DNA of 64,000 nt from assembly GCA_028686345.1 (NCBI GenBank), contig JAQUCE010000004.1, positions 20,972 through 84,971 on the forward strand. The letters are read 5' to 3'. A model generated the notes under the pieces. That model was not told the origin of the DNA and made no database searches. It was given only the letters and a program-made list of their open reading frames with translations. Origin of the DNA: Kiritimatiellia bacterium (GTDB taxonomy: Bacteria > Verrucomicrobiota > Kiritimatiellia > RFP12 > UBA1067). Of this stretch, positions 9,061 to 18,008 are shown in pieces (position 1 is the first letter of the stretch; every line of letters begins with the position of its first letter). The translations under genes and the position numbers were made by a program.

Positions 9061-9376
9061 AAAAAAGAAGGGATTAGGGATTAGGGGTTGGGGCGCAGGG
9101 TGCCATGGCGCGGCGCATGGCACCGGTTTCAAGTGTTTCAGCCGCGCCCATGTTGTTCATGACCGTGATTGAAATCAGCGGCTATTCTCTCAGATTCTGT
9201 CGCGAGACACAAGCGGAATGAACGAAATCAGTGCCTGTCCCTAAAACGAAATCAGTGCCTGTCCCTAAGAAAGTCCCTAAGAAAATCATAACCCTAATCA
9301 ACCAACGTGGTCTATTTTGACTACTTGGCTAGTGACATTTTATCGACCAGAGGTCGAAGTTACAGGCAAGCAGCAC
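9061..9376. other. Intergenic region with heptamer array and GTCCC repeats
   Basis: Positions 9070-9097 are four degenerate heptamers (GGGATTA, GGGATTA, GGGGTTG, GGGCGCA) directly in front of mutM. Positions 9228-9290 contain AAATCAGTGCCTGTCCCTAA twice and a third GTCCCTAAG, related to the GGGACTGTCCC motifs near the RAYT transposase at 17.8 kb. No gene is seen. Confidence 0.65.
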
Positions 9377-10756
9377 CTAAAACGCCAGAGCTTCAAGGAT
9401 CAGGGTGGACCACTCCATCACCTGTGCGAATTGATCCAGCCCAAAGGATTCATTCGGACAGTGAATCTTATCCTCTTCGCGCCCGAATCCCACCAGCAGC
9501 GGCGCGGCGCCGGTGACCTTTTGCAGGGTGGCCACCACCGGGATGGAGGCCCCCTCCCACCTGAATACCGGCGGTCGGTCATCCATCTCCAGTAAAACAT
9601 CCTCAGCCAGTTTGAAGATCGGTGAGCTGATTGGCAACCGGAACCCAGGGGCGCCAGTGACTATCTCTGAGAAGGAGATCTGAAACCCGGGGGGGCAGTG
9701 CGCCTCTAAATGAGTTTTTAGTGCTGACAGAGTGCGCTCAATATTCTGGTCAGGGACCAGGCGCATACTCAGTTTGGCAGTTGCGCTCGAGGGAATAACG
9801 GTTTTGGTGCCATGGCCGCAGTGGCCGGAAAAAAGCCCGTTAACCTCGATCGTGGGGTGGAAACCTGCCCGCAATGCTGGTTCGAGCGCGCGCTCACCCC
9901 CCAGTGGCAGGCAGCCGATCTCTTTCTGATACTCCCTCTCACTCTGCTGTGAACTGAGCGACAGCTCAATCTCCTCTTTTGACGGCAGCACAACCTCGTC
10001 GCTGAAACCTGCAACTGCAATGCGCCCGCTTTCATGGTGTAAGGTTGCCAACAACTTTGCCATGCCGATCGCCGGATTGGGCGCAACCCCTCCATGCACC
10101 CCTGAATGCAGATCATAATCCGCCCCTTTGAGTGTAACCGTCAAATTCTGAATCCCCCGCAGCGAAGCGATGATGGCTGGCCTGCCGTCAGCCGCGCAGC
10201 TGGTGTCGCTGACCAGCAGCACATCTGCCCGCAGCTTTTTCGCTATCGCGGGAGCCAGTTCCATCAACCCCGAGCTGCCGGACTCCTCCTGCCCCTCCAC
10301 AATGATCTTGATGTTCGGCAGGGGTTTGCCAGCCTCAATCAAAGCTTTGATGCCCAGCAGAAATGCGAACATCTGACCTTTGTTGTCTTGTGCGCCGCGG
10401 GCGTAGACCCGGCCATCGATCAACGTGGGCTCATAAGGGGGGGTGTTCCACGCTTCCGCTGGATCAGCGGGCTGCACATCATAGTGGCCGTAGAACAGAA
10501 CCGTAGTGGACGCGCCGGTGGCGGGACGCTCAGCAATCACGATTGGCACTGGGAGCCCACTCTCCGGTGTGATTATTTCCACCGCGAAACCCATGGCTTT
10601 GAGAGATTTTTTGAGGATCGCCGCCGCACGTGCGCAATCACCGAGGTGGTTCTGGTCGGCGCCCAGTGTGGGCAGCCTCAGCAGGGTGTACCACTCTTCG
10701 AGAATCGTCGCCCTGTTTTCATTAAAGTATGTCAGTGCAAATGATGTTTTGCTCAT
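9377..10756 (-). CDS. M20 family metallopeptidase (dipeptidase)
   Basis: A 459-residue cytoplasmic di-zinc exopeptidase of the CNDP/ArgE-like M20 group. It has the first metal motif LFYGHYDVQPAD (His 91), RGAQDNKGQ with the bridging Asp 124, and EGQEESGSSGL with the catalytic Glu pair at 157-158, then a dimerisation domain and the distal SGHCGHGTKTVIPS loop. It probably cleaves dipeptides or short peptides; specificity is not readable. The start has AGGAG 8 nt upstream. It is preceded by a gap with a large nested inverted repeat and is apparently monocistronic. Confidence 0.93.
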   Translation of the reverse strand: MSKTSFALTYFNENRATILEEWYTLLRLPTLGADQNHLGDCARAAAILKKSLKAMGFAVEIITPESGLPVPIVIAERPATGASTTVLFYGHYDVQPADPAEAWNTPPYEPTLIDGRVYARGAQDNKGQMFAFLLGIKALIEAGKPLPNIKIIVEGQEESGSSGLMELAPAIAKKLRADVLLVSDTSCAADGRPAIIASLRGIQNLTVTLKGADYDLHSGVHGGVAPNPAIGMAKLLATLHHESGRIAVAGFSDEVVLPSKEEIELSLSSQQSEREYQKEIGCLPLGGERALEPALRAGFHPTIEVNGLFSGHCGHGTKTVIPSSATAKLSMRLVPDQNIERTLSALKTHLEAHCPPGFQISFSEIVTGAPGFRLPISSPIFKLAEDVLLEMDDRPPVFRWEGASIPVVATLQKVTGAAPLLVGFGREEDKIHCPNESFGLDQFAQVMEWSTLILEALAF

Positions 10757-10818
10757 GATAATCTCCTAATTCTAATTCTAATCTCAATCTTTATCAAGGT
10801 CGGCAACACCTTTGGTCA

Positions 10819-10935
10819 GCAATTCTAATTATGACCGTGCACCTGTTCAGAAAGCACGCTAAAGTGTGAACTACATACGGTTTCCGGGGTATGTAGTTCA
10901 CGCTTTAGCGTGTCTTCGGCCATAATTAGAATTGC
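10819..10935. repeat. Nested inverted-repeat (foldback) element
   Basis: Outer arms are GCAATTCTAATTATG (10819-10833) and its exact complement (10921-10935). Inside lies a second inverted repeat of about 24 bp, CACGCTAAAGTGTGAAC at 10854-10878 pairing with GTATGTAGTTCACGCTTTAG at 10889-10912, with one G-T mismatch and a 10-base loop. A shorter relative (CACGCTAAAGCGTGAAC) is at 63126. It is not coding and has no T-run. Confidence 0.85.
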
Positions 10936-11039
10936 TGCGCCTTTGGTTGACAATAGCGGCGACGATGCTGGTGGACGATTTTCCAATCGTAATCCGTCAT
11001 GGTAGCCGTTATCTCCGACCGAAGAACAACAGATACCAC
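10936..11039. repeat. GACGAT-family half element and spacer
   Basis: GGTTGACAATAGCGGCGACG (10946 onward) continues ATGCTGGTGGACGATT and matches the right arm of the 55691-55778 inverted repeat. The rest of the stretch shows nothing recognisable. Confidence 0.7.
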
Positions 11040-11073
11040 AAAAAAACCGCTAATCCCAAATAGAGATAGCGGT
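11040..11073 (-). terminator. Intrinsic terminator after tRNA-Cys
   Basis: On the minus strand ACCGCTA (11073-11067) pairs with TAGCGGT (11052-11046) and is followed by six T. It begins 8 nt beyond the tRNA CCA end, so it probably ends the short ORF-tRNA transcript. Confidence 0.65.
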
Positions 11074-11080
11074 ATAAAAA

Positions 11081-11154
11081 TGGAGGTGCGAAGCGGAATT
11101 GAACCGCTGTGGGAGGTTTTGCAGACCTCAGCCTAACCACTCGGCCATCGCACC
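11081..11154 (-). tRNA. tRNA-Cys (anticodon GCA)
   Basis: On the minus strand the cloverleaf is clear. The acceptor stem is GGTGCGA/TCGCACC. The anticodon stem is GAGGT/ACCTC around the loop CTGCAAA, giving anticodon GCA. The T-loop is GGTTCAATTCC. The discriminator base is U73, the identity base of tRNA-Cys, and the 3' CCA is encoded. It begins 7 nt after the stop of a 31-codon ORF, so the two are probably co-transcribed. Confidence 0.97.
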
Positions 11155-11161
11155 TTGTTGA

Positions 11162-11257
11162 TTATTTCTTGATCAAAGCGCGCACACGCTCTTTAAGACG
11201 CTTTTTGTATGCCTCTTTGCGCTGACGCTTCACTATTTTTTTTAGTTGTTGTCCCAT
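11162..11257 (-). CDS. 31-residue highly basic small protein
   Basis: A short ORF encoding MGQQLKKIVKRQRKEAYKKR followed by 11 further residues rich in Lys, Arg and Leu. About half of all residues are Lys or Arg and none is acidic except two Glu, so it is probably one amphipathic RNA-binding helix. A GAGG motif lies 4-5 nt before the ATG, and a good promoter lies immediately upstream. Its size and MGxxxKKxxKR opening recall the very short ribosomal proteins of the bS22/COX24 type, but I cannot claim homology. The tRNA-Cys gene follows after 7 nt. The small size is the main uncertainty. Confidence 0.68.
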   Translation of the reverse strand: MGQQLKKIVKRQRKEAYKKRLKERVRALIKK

Positions 11258-11267
11258 AAGACCTCGA

Positions 11268-11297
11268 ACTATATCAAATTCAGCACTTGGTTGTCAA
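11268..11297 (-). promoter_or_regulatory. Sigma-70-type promoter for small ORF and tRNA-Cys
   Basis: On the minus strand TTGACA (11297-11292) and TATAGT (11273-11268) are separated by 18 bp. The expected transcription start falls only a few bases before the ATG of the small ORF, so that mRNA would be nearly leaderless. Confidence 0.65.
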
Positions 11298-11339
11298 CCG
11301 TTGGCAGTGAAAAAAATATTTTTTATGCTTTTTTTGTGA

Positions 11340-12632
<1,293 letters not shown>

Positions 12633-12752
12633 GATTTAAAGTTGGCTTTACGAGCCGCAGTAAGATATTCCAGCAATAGGAGATGAAAAATTGTTGGTTT
12701 TAGTTAGTGAACACGCGCTTCACGCCGCGTGACAACCTGGTAAGGAAAAATT

Positions 12753-13082
12753 ATGAGTACTCTGATTATATTGGCACAGGCTGGAGCACAGGGCGGGATT
12801 GGTACCATGTTGGTTCCCATGGCACTGGTCTTCGGTATCTTTTATTTTATGATGATCCGCCCCCAGCAGCGTAAGGAAAAAGAGCGGCTGCGCATGATCG
12901 CCGAGCTGCGCGCAGGGCAGAAGGTCATCTTTGCCGGCGGCCTGACAGGCACCATCGCTGAGGCCAAAGACTCAACCTTTATGGTGGAGATCGCCCCTAA
13001 AGTTGTGATTGAAGTGGCCCGCGGCGCGATCAGTCAGGTGCTGCAGGATGGCGATGCAATTAAAATCGAGCAGACCCGTTAA
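12753..13082 (+). CDS. yajC: Preprotein translocase subunit YajC
   Basis: A 109-residue single-span membrane protein associated with SecDF-YidC. One N-terminal hydrophobic helix (VPMALVFGIFYFMMI) is followed by the diagnostic RPQQRKEKE, then a small beta domain with LRAGQKVIFAGGLTGTI. AAGGA lies 7 nt before the ATG. It sits between tgt and secDF, as in many bacteria. Confidence 0.95.
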   Translation: MSTLIILAQAGAQGGIGTMLVPMALVFGIFYFMMIRPQQRKEKERLRMIAELRAGQKVIFAGGLTGTIAEAKDSTFMVEIAPKVVIEVARGAISQVLQDGDAIKIEQTR

Positions 13083-13124
13083 AAAATTTGTAATTCCTTA
13101 GTGAAATACCTCTGTGTTGTATGA

Positions 13125-13130
13125 TATAAT
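13125..13130 (+). promoter_or_regulatory. Possible -10 element upstream of secDF
   Basis: A perfect TATAAT lies 54 bp before the secDF start, but no good -35 match is seen at 16-18 bp. secDF may also be read through from yajC. Confidence 0.3.
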
Positions 13131-13183
13131 TCACATTTAATATACACGGTTTGTCGTGCTTAAAGTTGGAGCTGAAAAATATT

Positions 13184-15712
13184 ATGAGTAGAAATGATCT
13201 TTGGAAGTGGATGACACTTGCTGTCTTGGCTGTTTTGTCGGTATACGTAATTTTTCCTCCAGGGGAAAAAATACGCCTTGGATTGGACCTCTCCGGCGGA
13301 ACTAGTTTTACTGTGGCCATTGATGAGGCCCGGCTTGCGAGCAATATCAGAGCTGGCAGCCCTGAGCTGAAAGACAGCGAGGTTGCCAACCAGGTTGCCT
13401 CAATTATGAAGGATGCCGATGCCCGCGCCATCCAGGTGATCCGCAATCGGATTGACGGACTGGGCGTGAATGAGCCTGTGATTCAAGGTGGCAAGAACCA
13501 CCGCATCACTGTTCAGCTTCCCGGCATTGATGACGAACAACGCGCCGCAGCTGAGCAGAGTCTGCAAAGCGCCGCCTTCCTCGAGTTTAAGCTGGTCCAT
13601 AAAAGCAGCTCGGAGTTTGTGGATAAGATGTTTGCCACCGGCCGATTGCCCGAAGGTTTTGTCTACGGAGATGATAGACGCTCGTTCAAGCGCACTGAGA
13701 ATTATACAGCTCTTTTAAAAGACCCTGATTATCGTCAGCGCCTCTCCATGTTTGAAACCCCTGATCCGCGTTATGCGTTTATGCTGCAGCCCGAGATCGG
13801 CACCGGTGGTGTCACGGTTTACAGACCTGATTATGTGCTGCGTAAAGCGGAGATGACCGGCGATGCCCTCGACCGCGCCGGAGTTGAGATGGATCCAATG
13901 ACCGGGCGTGTGCACATTACCCTTAGTTTTAAAGCCGCGGGCGCGGCCCAGTTTGCCAAGCTGACCAAGGATTACGCACCGCGCGGCGCACGCAACAAAA
14001 ACAGCGACGTGGGGCGCCGTCTGGCGATTGTGCTGGATGACAACCTCTACTCCGCGCCTGTGATTAATTCAGAGATCCCCAATGGCAAAGCGGTGATTGA
14101 AGGTTCGTTCTCCTGGTCAGAGGCCTCGGTCCTGCGCAATATCCTCAATGCAGGCTCGCTGCCAGCCCCTATGAAGATCCTTGAAAAACGCGCGGTTGAG
14201 TCTACACTGGGCAAGGATGCGATTCGCAGCGGTATCAACGCCGCTGTTGTCGCGACGATTATGGTGGCTCTGTTTATGCTGATCTACTACTCCTACTGCG
14301 GCTTGATCGCCAATGTGGCCTTGATCCTTGATCTGCTGCTGCTGCCCGCCGGCCTGGTGATTGCCTCCAATATTCTGGGGGTCTTTGTCAAGGATGCCGC
14401 GATTGCCGGCAAAGCGACCGACCTGCCGGTTCTGACCATGCCCGGTATTGCCGGTATTGTGCTGACGCTCGGCATGGCGGTTGACGCCAATGTGCTGATC
14501 TTTGAGCGTATCCGCGAGGAGTTCGCACTCGGTAAATCAGCGCGCGCCGCTGTTGATGCCGGCTATGACCGCGCGTTTCTGGCCATCTTCGACTCCAATG
14601 TAACCACGCTGCTGACCGCCTCAATCCTCTTTATCTTCGGTGCCGGCCCGATCCGCGGTTTTGCGATCACGCTCTCCGCTGGCATTATCATCAGTATGTT
14701 CACCGCTCTGGTGGTAACCCGTTTGATCTTTAATATGACCGTTCCGGTTGGGCGCGTAAAACCCTATCGAATGCTGGCGCTGATTAAAGATACAAATTTT
14801 GACTTCACGAATGCGGGTAAAAAAGCGATTATCGCCTCCACCGGAATAATTGTTGTCACACTTGCTCTCTTCTTCGGGCGGGCATTCAAAAACCCCGCCT
14901 CTGTCCTGGCTGTTGATTTCACCGGTGGATCGGAGATGACATTCACATATGATCAGCGAGCTGATATCGGCGAGGTTCGCAAGGTAGTGGGCGGGATTGT
15001 CAAAGACGCTGTTATTCAATACCAGTCAACCCTGGATGGCAGCGGCAATCTGCTGCAGGTGAAAACCGGTTCAATCCAGATCGACAATGTCAACTCATCC
15101 AAGCTGATCGCAGCCGCTCTGGTCCAGGAGCTGCCTGAGAGTCAGTTCAAGCTGGCCAGTGAGGACGGCGTGGGCTCTGAGATCGGTAAAGACCTGAAAA
15201 AGGCCGCCCGCAATGCTGTGATCTTCTCCCTGATCGGCATCCTGGCCTATGTCTCTATCCGCTTTGAGTTTGGTTTTGCACTGGGCGGTGTGGTTGCGCT
15301 GGCGCATGACGCCTTTATCACCATCGGGCTGTTCAGCCTGATGGGCCGCCAATTCAGCTTGACGATTGTCGCGGCAGTGCTGACCATTGTGGGTTATTCG
15401 ATTAACGATACGATTGTGATCTTTGACCGTATTCGTGAGGACCTGCGCAAAGATCCCACAACTGACTTTAAGACGCTCTGCAACACCGCGATTAACGCCA
15501 CACTCTCGCGCACAGTGCTCACCTCGGTCACAACCTTGATTGTGTTGATTGTGCTGTTTATCTTTGGTGGCGGCGCGATCAACGACTTTGCGCTGGCCAT
15601 GATCATCGGCGTTGTTGCCGGCACCTACTCGACCATCTTTATCGCCACCCCGGTGATGTTGGCCTGGTACCAGGGGCGTCGCCCCTCTTTCGCCACGGTG
15701 AAGAAGCGCTGA
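13184..15712 (+). CDS. secDF: Protein translocase SecDF (fused SecD-SecF)
   Basis: A 842-residue fusion of SecD and SecF, which use the proton motive force to pull secreted proteins from the SecYEG channel. The SecD half has LGLDLSGGTSF, VIRNRIDGLGVNEP and the membrane motif GMAVDANVLIFERIREE. The SecF half begins near residue 520, with AVDFTGGSEMTF and YSINDTIVIFDRIRED. About 12 membrane helices are expected. The ATG at 13184 has GGAG 12 nt upstream; an in-frame TTG at 13151 is less likely. Fused SecDF occurs in several phyla, including PVC bacteria. Confidence 0.97.
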   Translation: MSRNDLWKWMTLAVLAVLSVYVIFPPGEKIRLGLDLSGGTSFTVAIDEARLASNIRAGSPELKDSEVANQVASIMKDADARAIQVIRNRIDGLGVNEPVIQGGKNHRITVQLPGIDDEQRAAAEQSLQSAAFLEFKLVHKSSSEFVDKMFATGRLPEGFVYGDDRRSFKRTENYTALLKDPDYRQRLSMFETPDPRYAFMLQPEIGTGGVTVYRPDYVLRKAEMTGDALDRAGVEMDPMTGRVHITLSFKAAGAAQFAKLTKDYAPRGARNKNSDVGRRLAIVLDDNLYSAPVINSEIPNGKAVIEGSFSWSEASVLRNILNAGSLPAPMKILEKRAVESTLGKDAIRSGINAAVVATIMVALFMLIYYSYCGLIANVALILDLLLLPAGLVIASNILGVFVKDAAIAGKATDLPVLTMPGIAGIVLTLGMAVDANVLIFERIREEFALGKSARAAVDAGYDRAFLAIFDSNVTTLLTASILFIFGAGPIRGFAITLSAGIIISMFTALVVTRLIFNMTVPVGRVKPYRMLALIKDTNFDFTNAGKKAIIASTGIIVVTLALFFGRAFKNPASVLAVDFTGGSEMTFTYDQRADIGEVRKVVGGIVKDAVIQYQSTLDGSGNLLQVKTGSIQIDNVNSSKLIAAALVQELPESQFKLASEDGVGSEIGKDLKKAARNAVIFSLIGILAYVSIRFEFGFALGGVVALAHDAFITIGLFSLMGRQFSLTIVAAVLTIVGYSINDTIVIFDRIREDLRKDPTTDFKTLCNTAINATLSRTVLTSVTTLIVLIVLFIFGGGAINDFALAMIIGVVAGTYSTIFIATPVMLAWYQGRRPSFATVKKR

Positions 15713-15861
15713 TTGGCTGTCAATTATTTGCGAAAGGCGCGTCCGAGGGTGCAGCGTTGGCGGCACTTGTCCGGCACAGTTCCGCTTGCGTCTTGCAAGT
15801 CCCTCGGCAGGCATGTCTCCGGCAACTCGTGCAGCACTCGGCTGACACTTCCCAGACAGGA

Positions 15862-16569
15862 CTACCTAAGATACGAGCCGTCATTGATGTCAATACATGT
15901 TCCATTAATATAATCTGGCGACTCGGTTGCCAGCCAGACAATGGCGGTGGCCACCTCTTCGGGCTTGGCAAAGCGCCCGGTGAAGACAATCTGCTTGATG
16001 AACGTTTTACGCGCTTCCGGAATTACATGTAGCATATCGGTTTCAACTGGCCCAGGGGCGACTGCATTGATCACAATGCCCTTTGGGCCCAGAAGTTTGG
16101 CAAAGCTCTTGGTTACATTGATCAGCCCTGCTTTGGTGATGCCATACCAGAGATCGGGGTGACCAATATGCCCTGCAACTGAGGCTACGTTCACGATCCG
16201 TCCGCAACCTTGGCTGACCATATACTGGGAGACCTCGCGGATTAAAGCTACTGGAGCCTCAATGTTTAGTCGCAGGATGCTGTTTTTTTTATCCGCCGGA
16301 TATTGGTCAAATGGGAGGGAGTGCATCACACCTGCATTGTTAATCAGGATATCTATCCCGCCCAGCTCTGCGATCAACTCGGGAATGGCCTCTACCTGGG
16401 TCAAATCAAAGCTCTTTTTAATCAGATTGGTTACGTCTGGGAGATCGCACCCCTCGAAATTGCGTGCCACTGCAATCACCCTGCAACCCATGGCTAGGAA
16501 ATTGCGCGTTACCTCCAGGCCAATACCCTTGTTGCCTCCTGTTACTAAAACTGTTTTATTTAAATTCAT
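15862..16569 (-). CDS. Short-chain dehydrogenase/reductase
   Basis: A 235-residue classical SDR, an NAD(P)-dependent oxidoreductase. It has the cofactor motif TGGNKGIG at residues 10-17, NNAG at 77-80, catalytic Ser 130 and the YGITK motif (Tyr 142, Lys 146), then APGPVETDML. The start at 16569 is set by AAGGA directly upstream. It resembles 3-oxoacyl-ACP reductase-like or polyol dehydrogenases, but no substrate can be assigned. It lies 65 bp downstream of the RAYT transposase on the same strand and converges on secDF. Confidence 0.92.
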   Translation of the reverse strand: MNLNKTVLVTGGNKGIGLEVTRNFLAMGCRVIAVARNFEGCDLPDVTNLIKKSFDLTQVEAIPELIAELGGIDILINNAGVMHSLPFDQYPADKKNSILRLNIEAPVALIREVSQYMVSQGCGRIVNVASVAGHIGHPDLWYGITKAGLINVTKSFAKLLGPKGIVINAVAPGPVETDMLHVIPEARKTFIKQIVFTGRFAKPEEVATAIVWLATESPDYINGTCIDINDGSYLR

Positions 16570-16634
16570 GTTTTCCTTTATAATGAGTTTGCAAATATCC
16601 AGAAAATACAATTGTTATAGCCATAGTTTCTAAA

Positions 16635-17639
16635 CTAAACACTGGACACAATAGTTTTGTGTAGCTTTTTGGCTACACAAAGATCGCCCCAATCGCTGTA
16701 TTTCATGGGTTGTGGTCCACCGCATCTTTGTTGTGAACAAAAAAGGTTTTTGTGGTTTTGCAAAACTTCCTTTACAAAATCAGCACTGCCGATTACACCG
16801 CCGTCTGAAAAATACCTGACTTTACAACGTAGCACCTCACACAGTGATAGCTTTCCATCATTTTCAACCACTTTTTGCACTGCCGCACTTGATAATCCAG
16901 CCTTTGTCACCACGCCTGTCAAAGGGTTAGTCTGCACTTCACCCTGCAGATAGAGAATTTTCCTGTACTCCGACAAAACCTGATCTTCGGATATGTCACG
17001 ATCTACAAACAACTTGCACAGGTTTTTACGGGACTCACGGATATTCGCCACTGCCTCGCCATAGCCTGACCACCGGTAATCCTTAGGGTCATTGGCTTTA
17101 CCTGCCCGCACAGGGTTCAGATCAATATAGGCTGCGACAGGTTGCAGCGCATCAGTGCTTTCCTCGATCAATACGCTTTTATAACGTCCCCACCAGGCTG
17201 GACCTTCATGTTTGCTGTTTGCATTATAAAACACAGTGAAACGCTGTTTGAACGTTTTCATAAACTCAGAGAGGTCATACATTCTAGCCCTATAGGCATC
17301 TAACTGCTCTTTAATCCGGCTCTCCTGCCCCTGTTCAATCCACGCCTGCCATTGCTTTTCGAACTGGTCGTATTTCTCTTTTCCGTAAAGCATCCGAACA
17401 CGCCACTTAACCTCATCATCATCAACTGGTTGTACTTCAGGGACATGCAACAGGATATGAAAATGATTATCCATAAAAGCAAAGGTGCGTACCTGGCAAC
17501 TACTGAACCCCTCTAACTTCCGCATCAGATCAGAGAGATAGTCTTTCTCGGAGTTGCCAAGGATAAACCTGCTCTCAAGCGTTCTACTCATCACATGATA
17601 GGTGGTGGCTGTTTTAGGCTTCAGTCTGGCAGTTCGCAT
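16635..17639 (-). CDS. REP-associated tyrosine transposase (RAYT, Y1 family)
   Basis: A 334-residue single-strand DNA transposase of the IS200-like HUH superfamily. The HUH motif is in MDNHFHILLHVPE (His 59, His 61) and the candidate nucleophile is Tyr 171 in QPVAAYIDLNPVRAG, a pattern typical of RAYTs. RAYTs are usually single-copy domesticated enzymes tied to REP palindromes in the same genome. Five identical 19-bp palindrome-bearing repeats lie directly upstream (17755-17950). The frame is complete with no frameshift, so the protein may be functional. Confidence 0.9.
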   Translation of the reverse strand: MRTARLKPKTATTYHVMSRTLESRFILGNSEKDYLSDLMRKLEGFSSCQVRTFAFMDNHFHILLHVPEVQPVDDDEVKWRVRMLYGKEKYDQFEKQWQAWIEQGQESRIKEQLDAYRARMYDLSEFMKTFKQRFTVFYNANSKHEGPAWWGRYKSVLIEESTDALQPVAAYIDLNPVRAGKANDPKDYRWSGYGEAVANIRESRKNLCKLFVDRDISEDQVLSEYRKILYLQGEVQTNPLTGVVTKAGLSSAAVQKVVENDGKLSLCEVLRCKVRYFSDGGVIGSADFVKEVLQNHKNLFCSQQRCGGPQPMKYSDWGDLCVAKKLHKTIVSSV

Positions 17640-17754
17640 AACAGTCCTCCTTTAGTGTTGAGCGTAATATATCTGTTTTGCCTTTAAAAGTAAATCAAAT
17701 AGTGACTGGCTAATTTTGCTTGACCTAAAGTCAACAGCAAGGCTAACAGGGGCT

Positions 17755-17950
17755 AACAGGGACTGTCCCTTTTATTGGTTTTGCACGGGCTAACAGGGAC
17801 TGTCCCTTTTATTGGTTTTGCACGACCTAAGGGGCTAACAGGGACTGTCCCTTTTACTGGTTTTGCACGACCTAAAGTAAATAGAAGAGCAAACAGGGAC
17901 TGTCCCTTTTGACGAGAGTAAACAGGGAGTAAACAGGGACTGTCCCTTTT
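17755..17950. repeat. REP-like palindrome cluster (AACAGGGACTGTCCCTTTT x5)
   Basis: The 19-bp sequence occurs at 17755, 17792, 17837, 17892 and 17932, all in the same orientation; its core GGGACTGTCCC is a perfect palindrome. The first three copies are followed by TATTGGTTTTGCACG or a variant. The cluster lies between the divergent RAYT and mutL genes. The rest of this 370-bp gap has no gene. Confidence 0.9.
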
Positions 17951-18008
17951 GTTGCCTTTTGCTGATTTTACTTGACCGAAATGGGGGAAGCGGGCATTAT
18001 TTCGGGCT

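Noticed and set aside
9307..9595. Plus-strand open frames over the 3' end of the M20 peptidase gene
   Set aside because: They are antisense to a clear peptidase frame and have no ribosome-binding site or family character.
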